A stretch of 33,998 bases of DNA. It comes from CAZAKZ01 sp964485695. Its GTDB lineage: Bacteria; Planctomycetota; JAFGQW01. The notes below the pieces were generated by a model. It was given only the letters and a program-made list of their open reading frames with translations, did no database searches and had not been told where the DNA came from. The stretch lies in assembly GCA_964485695.1 (NCBI GenBank), contig CAZAKZ010000055.1, forward strand, positions 1 through 33,998, in the 5' to 3' direction. Position numbers and translations under genes: made by a program. Shown one piece after another: positions 8,258 to 14,485 of the stretch. Numbering within the stretch: the stretch's first letter is position 1; each line of letters begins with the position of its first letter.

Positions 8258-10084
8258 CTAGTGAGCTTCCACTCCGGGCTCGAGTTTGATCTCCCGCCGG
8301 TGGACGCCGCCCTTTTCGGATCGGGAGGTCACGACAACGGTCCGGGTACCCCGGCCCTCGGGCAGGACCACGTTCCAGCGCACCCTGGCCGCCTGGCCGA
8401 CCTGCAGAGTACCCAGGTCTCGTGCGGGTTTACCCGAGGTCAGCCTCGCTCCCGGGGGGAGATCGAGGCGAAGGGTGACAGGCCTGGAGAGCTTTCGCTT
8501 CTCGGCCAGCCTCCAGGACGAGGGTGCATTGCCCACATTCATGACTTCGATGTCAAGACGATGAACCCGAGCTTTGATCTGCCTGGACCGGATGTTCAGG
8601 ATTTGCACCCGGGGCGTCATCTGGGCCGCCTCGAGGGTGAACAGGACAAAGGGTTCGATCACGGAAACCAGCTTGCTCGGCGGCGGATTGTAGGTCATGC
8701 GTCGCCTGTCCCACAGTCCTCCGATCTCCACCTGACCGAGGGTGGGATGGTCGAAGGGGGTCCAGGGAAAACAGGCGTCCTGGATCTTCTCCTGGTCGAT
8801 GTAGTCGAGGATCTTTCTGATCGAGGTGGGGTCGCCTCGGTTGCGCCGGCCGCGGTTGTTGCGGTTGTTACGGTTACTTCTCCTGCCGCGATCGGCCCAG
8901 TCCCTGCCGATGCCGGGCACGCCCCAGATCTCCACGGTGACGCCGGGGTATCCCAGATGCCAGTATGTGAAATCGTGGAGTCCGCCCACCACCTGCCTTT
9001 CGCCCAGGTAGGGTGGGCCGTAGCCCTTGAATCCGGTGGTCTGTCTGAACAGCCGGCCCAACTCGTCCAGACGTTTCATGTCATCCTTGGGGATGACGGG
9101 TTTGTCGGGCATGTAACCGAACGGGCGGAACAGGGCGTTTCCGTAGCTGTGGAAGGATACGGCCAGGGCAATGGAGGGGTGCGTCTCGAGGAATTTCATA
9201 ATGGCCTGGACCTCGGCGCAGCGCCCGAATTCCTCTTCCGGTTGTTTCTTGCCCCGCCTGACCTTGGGCGGGCGGCTCCGTGACCGGGTGTTCCCCCCGC
9301 GGGCGAATTTCTTCCGGTACTTCCGCTCCATCTTCAAATCGGCTGGAAAGTCGCGGTTGGGGTCGATCTCCCAGTCCGGGCCGTCCTCGTTCACTTCGCC
9401 ATCATCGTCGTTGTCGATGCCCTCTTGCATGAGCCTGTACCGGGGGCCGCGGTAGCGCCTTCGCTCCTTGACGCTGAGGGTTCTGATCGACACCAGGAGG
9501 CGTTCGTCATCGCCGGGGATGAACGGCCCTTCGGGATCCAGGATGCGCATGCCCGTTACGAGGCCGTTGCCGTCCACGTCCTCGGGCCCGTCCTCGTCCT
9601 CTTCGCCGTCCTCGTCCTCGTCGTCGGGTCTGAGGATGCCGCGCACCCAGGCGTCGGCGGCGTCCGGATTGGACTTGGGAATGACATAGAAGGTCCGGGT
9701 CCGCATCAGATCCGAAAGCTTGGGATCCTGCTCCCCTCGAGTGAGGAGCTGGTGGATGAGGAACAGAGCCGCCTCACCCGCCACCCGTTCGTTGCCGTGG
9801 ATGTTGCCTTCCACGAAAATGCCGGGTTTTTCATCGGCCTTGCCCGAGGAGAAATCGGTGACAATGGCGACGTGAATGTCTTTTCCCTGGCCCGACTTCC
9901 CGATGACCTCCAGCTTCATGGACCGGGGATGCTGCCGGGCCAATCTCTGGAGGGCACGGACCGTCTGTTTGGAATCGTGGTACCGGTCGAAGGTCAGCGG
10001 TCCCCGGCGCCGGTCCTGGCCCGCAACAGGGGTGATCAGGACCAGGAGCAGGAGCAGAGCTTCGGCGGCTTTCTGGATTCTCAT
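8258..10084 (-). CDS. Secreted M14-family zinc carboxypeptidase
   Basis: An exported metallopeptidase of the carboxypeptidase A fold (608 aa). After the signal peptide (ALLLLLVLITPVAG) the zinc ligands are H96 and E99 in NIHGNERV and H312 in FHSYGN; N243-R244 in DPNRDFP matches the substrate-carboxylate pocket, and E385 in VTVEIWG is the likely catalytic base. Two acidic inserts (~154-172 and ~223-237, with DNDDDGEVNEDG) look like calcium-binding loops, and there is a basic Arg/Asn-rich stretch after residue 395. The last ~130 residues form a beta-sandwich. A longer frame from TTG at 10153 is unlikely, because the promoter -10 box lies between it and the ATG at 10084 and would leave that codon untranscribed. 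No good Shine-Dalgarno is seen. Confidence 0.9.
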   Translation of the reverse strand: MRIQKAAEALLLLLVLITPVAGQDRRRGPLTFDRYHDSKQTVRALQRLARQHPRSMKLEVIGKSGQGKDIHVAIVTDFSSGKADEKPGIFVEGNIHGNERVAGEAALFLIHQLLTRGEQDPKLSDLMRTRTFYVIPKSNPDAADAWVRGILRPDDEDEDGEEDEDGPEDVDGNGLVTGMRILDPEGPFIPGDDERLLVSIRTLSVKERRRYRGPRYRLMQEGIDNDDDGEVNEDGPDWEIDPNRDFPADLKMERKYRKKFARGGNTRSRSRPPKVRRGKKQPEEEFGRCAEVQAIMKFLETHPSIALAVSFHSYGNALFRPFGYMPDKPVIPKDDMKRLDELGRLFRQTTGFKGYGPPYLGERQVVGGLHDFTYWHLGYPGVTVEIWGVPGIGRDWADRGRRSNRNNRNNRGRRNRGDPTSIRKILDYIDQEKIQDACFPWTPFDHPTLGQVEIGGLWDRRRMTYNPPPSKLVSVIEPFVLFTLEAAQMTPRVQILNIRSRQIKARVHRLDIEVMNVGNAPSSWRLAEKRKLSRPVTLRLDLPPGARLTSGKPARDLGTLQVGQAARVRWNVVLPEGRGTRTVVVTSRSEKGGVHRREIKLEPGVEAH

Positions 10085-10139
10085 GGCTGCGAGCTTCAAG
10101 CAGGAGATGAGTCGATTCGGTCCTGTTGCAACAGAACCG

Positions 10140-10169
10140 ATTATACCACGCAACCCCTGATGGCGTCAG
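10140..10169 (-). promoter_or_regulatory. Sigma70-like promoter for the M14 peptidase
   Basis: Reading the minus strand, CTGACG (10169-10164) and an exact TATAAT (10145-10140) are separated by 18 bases. Transcription would start near 10133, about 49 bases before the ATG at 10084. The -35 box overlaps the stop codon of the upstream DUF1848 gene. Confidence 0.55.
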
Positions 10170-11050
10170 GTTCGTTTCTCGCGGAGAAACTCACCCCCGG
10201 GATCGTGGGACCTGAATCGATTCCGGGCGAGGCCGTGGTCGCTGACGGCATAGCAGTAGACGCAGCCGTGGGGGCAGGTGTCGTATTCGCCGATATCCCG
10301 GGATCGATGGCACCGGCAGTCCGGGCGGTTGCCCTGGACCGGGGCCTGGATCCTCTTTCCGGCCACATCCGAGAGTCGCCCGGCGTCCACGCACAGGGCC
10401 TCGCCCGCGCCCGGGACCACGTATCTGAACTGCGAACACACCGTCAAGCGCATGCGATTGTGTCCGGCGATACGCACCAGTTTTGCGGCCAGGGAGCGCT
10501 TGGCCTCGTCACCCGGATCTTCCCAGGAGAATCCGGCCGTGGCGGCCCTGTCGTTCAGGCGGCGCAGCGTCTTCTTGTAGATGTGGGCGAAGGAGATGAC
10601 GACCTCGTCCACCTTGCCGCGGAACTCCGTGGCCAGCGACTCGAATCTTTCCAGGTGGAACGCGGCCGGTGTGAGGGAGGTGAAGAGGATCGGATCGTAG
10701 CGCCACACAACGGCTCGGGGGCCGTAGCGCTCCGCCACCTGGTTCACGTGCCGGGCGGATCGGTCCGCGTCGCATACCGTGAACTCGAGGGCGCGCGGAT
10801 ATCCGGTGATGGAATACTGGACCACGAAGGGAAATCCCCGGTACCGGATCTCTTCCAGTCGGGGGAGGAAGGGACCCAGGTTCTTGGTCCAGAAGACGAA
10901 GCCGTCTACCGTACCGGCGTCCAGGTCCACCCGGTAGACCTGGCCTCCATACGGGTTGACCGTGCGGCAATACCCCGCATCCAGGCGGTTCATGAACCAG
11001 GCGCCGTAGAAGGCCGGGATGTCCGTCTTGTAGCTGGCCGAGATGATCAT
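10166..11050 (-). CDS. DUF1848 Fe-S protein (radical SAM-like)
   Basis: 294 residues, beginning MIISASYKTDIPAFYGAWF as in DUF1848 proteins, with VDGFVFWTKNLGPFLPRL and FVVQYSITGYP following. The C-terminal signature has Cys at 245, 247, 259, 263 and 266: CRCHRSRDIGEYDTC followed by PHGCVYCYA. The last three give CxxxCxxC, the spacing that binds a radical SAM cluster, but placed at the C-terminus instead of the N-terminus. The family resembles spore photoproduct lyase-type proteins, though no substrate is established. It starts 10 bases after the stop of the DUF1294 gene, so the two are likely one transcript. There is only a weak upstream GAGG. Confidence 0.85.
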   Translation of the reverse strand: MIISASYKTDIPAFYGAWFMNRLDAGYCRTVNPYGGQVYRVDLDAGTVDGFVFWTKNLGPFLPRLEEIRYRGFPFVVQYSITGYPRALEFTVCDADRSARHVNQVAERYGPRAVVWRYDPILFTSLTPAAFHLERFESLATEFRGKVDEVVISFAHIYKKTLRRLNDRAATAGFSWEDPGDEAKRSLAAKLVRIAGHNRMRLTVCSQFRYVVPGAGEALCVDAGRLSDVAGKRIQAPVQGNRPDCRCHRSRDIGEYDTCPHGCVYCYAVSDHGLARNRFRSHDPGGEFLREKRT

Positions 11051-11060
11051 GGCGTTTCTG

Positions 11061-11399
11061 TCACCTCAGGAACCACCATGCCCAGAACGCGGCGTGCAGG
11101 ATCACGATGAGCCAAAATGCGACCTGATACGACCTCTTCCTCCGCTTGTGCCGACAGAGGTGCTGCGCCAGCAGCGAGCCGGGCCAGCCAAAGGCCAGCT
11201 CCAGGCCGTGGAGCGTGGCCTCGGAGATGCGTCTTTTCCCCTTCCTGGCCTTGTACTTGTCCACGGCCAGGAAGACGAAGGTGATCAGGCTCATGCAGGC
11301 ATAGACGAGGATCGGCCAGGGGATCTCCAGGATGTCCTGGATGTCGAGGGCAATGGCCGTAACGTTTGCATGGGTCATTCCTGTGGGATCAAGCGCCAT
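11061..11399 (-). CDS. DUF1294 small membrane protein
   Basis: A 112-residue inner-membrane protein. The central part ILVYACMSLITFVFLAVDKYKA followed by RRISEATLH, then LAFGWPGSLLAQHLCRHK, is the DUF1294 signature, and a second hydrophobic helix (VAFWLIVILHAAFWAWWFL) ends the chain. The role of the family is unknown. The ATG at 11399 is chosen because GGAG lies 5 bases upstream; a frame from 11432 would add 11 residues without such a site. It heads a short minus-strand unit with the DUF1848 gene. Confidence 0.8.
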   Translation of the reverse strand: MALDPTGMTHANVTAIALDIQDILEIPWPILVYACMSLITFVFLAVDKYKARKGKRRISEATLHGLELAFGWPGSLLAQHLCRHKRRKRSYQVAFWLIVILHAAFWAWWFLR

Positions 11400-11429
11400 A
11401 CGTACTCCAGATACCGGATTTGATCGTGT

Positions 11430-11470
11430 CATCTATGATAGTATGGAAATGTCGCCGGGATGAACCTCTC
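11430..11470 (+). repeat. 41-bp repeat, copy 1
   Basis: This matches 14414-14454 at 34 of 41 positions without gaps: ATGATAGTATGGAA and GCCGGGATGAAC are identical, separated in both by five unrelated bases. TCATC at the left and GATGA at the right are an imperfect inverted repeat, better preserved in copy 2. It lies upstream of the Rpn-nuclease gene, in the same orientation relative to that gene as copy 2 is to the heparinase gene. Confidence 0.65.
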
Positions 11471-11673
11471 CAACAGACTCACCTGGGTCTCTCGTCAGGA
11501 TGGCGGGTTCCGCGGCGTTGGGATCAGCCATGGAACGATCCTGCCGTGATCAGATGCGGAAATCCGGATTCTATCAGAGCATGGTTTTTTTTCAAAAATT
11601 CTGTTAACCCGCGCCGCTCTGCTGCGACTCACCGCCCGAACGCATACCGATATCCCGGCAGCGGAGCAGCGCC

Positions 11674-12699
11674 ATGGAACGACCTCGACCGCGGGAGATC
11701 ATCCGGAACTTTCCCGAGAACGGGATGAAGATCCTCCTGGAGAATCCCAAGAACGTCCGCGATCTCCTTGCCCTCACGGGCCGGGGGATCGTGGAGGATG
11801 TCGATTTCGACCGATCGACGTCTGTGAAGGCAACGTTCGTCAAGCGGTCGTACCGCCACGTGGAGGCGGATGTGGTGCTGCATGCGCCGATGGTTCCGGA
11901 TAAGAAAGGGAAGAAGAGGCTCTGGATCTACATCCTCATCGAGCACCAGTCCGAGAAGGACCCGACCATGCCGCTCCGGATGCTGGAGTACGTGGTGGAG
12001 ATCTACCGGTTCCAGGAGCGAGGGTGGAGGCGGCATCACGGGCTGTATGCGCCCCTTCGCTTCGAGCCCGTATTGCCGGTTGTATTTTACACGGGGAGTA
12101 CCCGCTGGGACGATATGGGAACGCTCGCGGACCTCGTCACGCCCGGCGAGCAATTCCGGAAACAGATTCCTCTCATGCATCCCCTGTTCCTGAGTCTGCC
12201 GGCTGTCGCGCCCGAGGTTCTGGAGACAAAGGGTGGTTTCTTCGGGTGGGTGCTCCAGCTGACGCAGGCCCGGAACGAGAAGCGTCGCACGTTCCGTCGG
12301 CTCCTCGTTCGAATCATCCGCCACCTCGGATCCATACCGGAGGCGGACCGCGTTCGCTGGCAGGAGTTTCTTGAGTACATCCACGCCCTGGTATATCATG
12401 TACGGCATCCCGAGGAGCAACCTCGGCTCCAGCAGGAGATCGAGGCTGTCGTGGAGACAGACACCCACCGACAGGAGGTGTTCAGGATGGGAAAGACGAT
12501 TGCGGAAGACCTGATGGAAAAGGGTCGGCTTGAAAAGGCCCGTGCAACCCTGATCCGCCAGCTGCGTGTTCGTTTCGGTGCGCTGCCTGAGGAGACCGTG
12601 GCTGTCATTCAGTCTGAGAGCGATCCGGTTCGGCTGGATGCATGGCTGGACCTGGTAGTCACGGCAGAATCCCTGGAGGGCGTCGGTATTGGATCTTGA
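11674..12699 (+). CDS. Rpn-family PD-(D/E)XK nuclease/putative transposase
   Basis: 341 residues of the Rpn (recombination-promoting nuclease) family, once annotated as transposase. The active-site core is the Asp in VEADVVL (~residue 69) and the E-x-Q of IYILIEHQSEKD (~residue 90), followed by the conserved MPLRMLEYVVEIYRF and the VLPVVFYTGS stretch. The C-terminal ~60 residues (KARATLIRQLRVRFGALPEE...) look like the DUF4351 tail of many members. E. coli relatives promote RecA-independent recombination and cut DNA; in this gene that is inference. GGAG lies 7 bases before the ATG. The gene appears intact and sits between two copies of a 41-bp repeat, beside broken genes, a setting that fits a mobile or recombination-prone locus. 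Confidence 0.88.
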   Translation: MERPRPREIIRNFPENGMKILLENPKNVRDLLALTGRGIVEDVDFDRSTSVKATFVKRSYRHVEADVVLHAPMVPDKKGKKRLWIYILIEHQSEKDPTMPLRMLEYVVEIYRFQERGWRRHHGLYAPLRFEPVLPVVFYTGSTRWDDMGTLADLVTPGEQFRKQIPLMHPLFLSLPAVAPEVLETKGGFFGWVLQLTQARNEKRRTFRRLLVRIIRHLGSIPEADRVRWQEFLEYIHALVYHVRHPEEQPRLQQEIEAVVETDTHRQEVFRMGKTIAEDLMEKGRLEKARATLIRQLRVRFGALPEETVAVIQSESDPVRLDAWLDLVVTAESLEGVGIGS

Positions 12700-12711
12700 C
12701 ACGAGCTTGAT

Positions 12712-12856
12712 CTACAGCCATAAATCCAGAGCCTTCTTCTGGCGGCCAAGAATCCCTCTTCCACTCCTGCAATAAACGCGGAGTCTGCATTCGCAGACTC
12801 CGGAAGGCAGATCGGCAGCCTCGTTGAAGATCTCCTCGATGCGCTGGCGCTGCTCG
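12712..12856 (-). pseudogene. Gene fragment, possibly from a Ser/Thr-kinase N-terminus
   Basis: Directly after the RND-derived fragment the minus strand reads DPEQRQRIEEIFNEAADLP in a new frame and stops at 12712. This short stretch resembles the opening of many Ser/Thr protein kinases and sigma-like proteins of planctomycetes and acidobacteria, where a segment of the type PERWxxIEELFxxALxLP follows the start. Resemblance ends near 12806, at a perfect hairpin. There is no start codon and no kinase domain, so if the match is real it is a fragment. The assignment rests on about 19 residues. Confidence 0.3.
12779..12802. other. Perfect 10-bp hairpin
   Basis: CGGAGTCTGC (12779-12788) and GCAGACTCCG (12793-12802) pair perfectly around ATTC. 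It lies 80 bp past the Rpn gene stop. It could act as a factor-independent terminator only weakly, since no T run follows on the plus strand; on the minus strand the bases CGTTTATT follow. Confidence 0.45.
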
Positions 12857-13107
12857 GGATCAGGGGCTCGCCCGTCCGGGTCTGGAACCCGGGGTCCTTG
12901 CCGATTTCATCGAATGCCCTGGCCATGCGGACCACGGCCTCCCGCGTTCTGGATTCCGGAGTCCCCTCGGGAAAATCCACGTGGACGACGAGAAAGTCGG
13001 CGTCCATTTCCGGAAAGAGGACGAACTTGAGGAAGCCTCCTTGGTGCACCCCCATGATGGCGAGCAGGACAAACATCCCGACGGCCGCAACCCCATAGCG
13101 CCAGCGC
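12857..13107 (-). pseudogene. Inverted 251-bp fragment of the RND pump gene
   Basis: The minus strand here matches bases 20126-20376 of the intact RND permease gene without gaps and with only five mismatches (about 98%). The translated segment runs from WRYGVAAVGMFVLL through GFLKFVLFPEMDADFLVV to FQTRTGEPLI, covering the hydrophobic segment before the second periplasmic loop. It is not in frame with the SWIM gene fused on one side or with the fragment on the other, so it cannot be expressed as part of either. The junction with the SWIM fragment falls in a shared GCGCTGGCG. The near-identity suggests a recent event or an assembly artefact. Confidence 0.9.
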
Positions 13108-14117
13108 GCCGCGGACTTCGTCCGGAGTCGCGCCTGCGGTTGCAGCCAGCGCGTCGACATCGATCTCGTTCTGCCAGGAGAGCTGGGCACGAATCTTGGG
13201 CAGCGCTTCCTGCCAGCGCCCGGCGCCGAGGGTCTCGAGCGCCTGGCCCTCTCCGGAGAAACCGCGGTAGACCTCGGGGCTCAGCATGAGGAAGAACCGG
13301 CCTGTCCGGAACGTGATCTCCCACGCACTGGTGCCGACGTCGTCGTCCGCCCAGATCCGGAGCGAGCGGGCGGCACCCATCAGGGCCTCGAGCACCGCAA
13401 CGCGATGAGTGCCGTGCACCCGGATCGCGCCCCGCCCTTCGCGCTGGCTGACTCGAATCGTGCGCCCCGACTGCGTCACGAACGACGGGCGCTTGGGTGC
13501 GCCGCCCCGAGGCAGGGTGCGGATGAACCGCCGGGCTTCGGCCGCGGGCACCTCGAGTCGGAGCTGGAGATCCGGCTGGTAGGCCTGCACCTCGCTGAAG
13601 CCCTGAATCCAGCGCACGGGCAGCTTCACCTTCTTCTCGATGACGGCGTCCCCGGCCCGCGTCAGGGCCACGGATGATTTGCCGACGGCCAGGCGGGCCT
13701 CGTCGCGATCCCGAGGCGGGTCAGGGCGGCTCTCATGGGATCGTTGAAATCCACGTTGGTGGTGCCGCGATCCCGGATGTCGCCGTCGAAGCTCTCCGCC
13801 GGGAGATCGACGCGGGCATACACCCCGCAACAGCCGCTGAAGCCCTCGAACCGCAGCATGGCCTCGTTGCTGGTCACCACGGGATAGAGCATCGGAATGC
13901 GGGGCAGGAAGAAGTGGGTGCGCACGACCTTGCTCAGCACGAGCAACATGTCGCCGACCATGCGTGGCTCGCGCAACAGGCCCTCGAAGAAAAAGGGATT
14001 CTCACACTGCGCTCCGCAGGTCGCAAGCTGCAGTCCGATGCCTCGGCCGGCGGTCTCGCCGACCGCCGACGCGAACGGGTAGCGATAAGTGAAGTCAAGA
14101 GCGGCCGCCGCTGCCAT
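13108..14117 (-). pseudogene. SWIM-zinc-finger family protein, frameshifted and truncated
   Basis: The ATG at 14117 has GGAGGAG 6 bases upstream, and the chain follows the N-terminal part of SWIM zinc finger family proteins: DFTYRYPFASAVG, NPFFFEGLLREPRM, LRFEGFSGCCGVYARVDLP and RGTTNVDFNDPMRAAL. Near 13713 (CTC GGG on the minus strand) one base appears to be missing. The frame then runs to an early stop, while the correct continuation (DRDEARLAVGKSSVALTRAG, VEKKVKLPVRW-like, FRTGRFFLMLSPEVYRGFSGEG) lies in another frame down to PDEVRGALA. There it is cut off by the RND fragment, so the C-terminal SWIM Cys/His region is absent. The upstream half may still be translated, but the gene is broken twice. 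Confidence 0.75.
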
Positions 14118-14234
14118 GATGTTCTCCTCCGCTGGCCGATGTCGCCACCATCATAGCGAGGATCCGGCCGGCGGAAAAGACCGCATCGCCGCCGGCCCAT
14201 GCCGGGGATCGCCTCGGTGAGCTGAACCCGCTTC

Positions 14235-14348
14235 ATGACCGGCACGAATCAGGGCACCCACGGCGCGTACGGATTCACCGACCTGGTGCCGGGCACGCGG
14301 AAGATCCGGATCAGCCTACCTGACTGTCACACTCTACTGTTTGTATAA
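14235..14348 (+). pseudogene. Possible remnant of a carboxypeptidase-regulatory-like domain
   Basis: A 37-codon frame reads GTHGAYGFTDLVPGTRKIRIS, which resembles the end of a CarboxypepD_reg-like beta-sandwich (pattern G-x-F-x-F-T-D-L-x-P-G-T-Y-x-I-R-V-S). There is no Shine-Dalgarno and nothing else of such a protein nearby. It overlaps the promoter of the heparinase gene. A chance match cannot be excluded. Confidence 0.25.
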
Positions 14349-14349
14349 T
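14320..14349 (+). promoter_or_regulatory. Sigma70-like promoter for the heparinase gene
   Basis: CTGACT (14320-14325) and an exact TATAAT (14344-14349) are 18 bases apart, the same -35/spacer pattern as the M14 peptidase promoter. Transcription would start near 14356 and leave a leader of about 130 bases before the GTG at 14486. The second copy of the 41-bp repeat lies inside this leader. Confidence 0.5.
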
Positions 14350-14413
14350 TTCTTCAAATGGCGAAACCGGATCCTGGTGACGTACGTGCACATGGCACAG
14401 GGCTCTATTGGTT

Positions 14414-14454
14414 CATCCATGATAGTATGGAATCCATGCCGGGATGAACGTCTC
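14414..14454 (+). repeat. 41-bp repeat, copy 2, in the heparinase 5' leader
   Basis: This is the partner of 11430-11470 (34/41 identical, same orientation). Here the ends are a perfect 8-bp inverted repeat, GTTCATCC (14411-14418) with GGATGAAC (14442-14449), and ATGGA/TCCAT (14427-14437) forms an inner stem. If the promoter at 14320 is right, the element is transcribed and could fold in the leader about 35 bases before the start codon. Confidence 0.65.
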
Positions 14455-14485
14455 ACCGCCGTGGTCAGAACGCAAGGAGGAAACC

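Noticed and set aside
8132..9283. A 383-codon plus-strand frame with a hydrophobic start
   Set aside because: It starts within the terminator hairpins and then runs antisense to the M14 peptidase; no ribosome binding site.
12609..13190. A 193-codon minus-strand frame that could be read as a small RND-like protein
   Set aside because: Only the 251-bp copied segment resembles RND; the rest is out-of-frame debris with no start signal.
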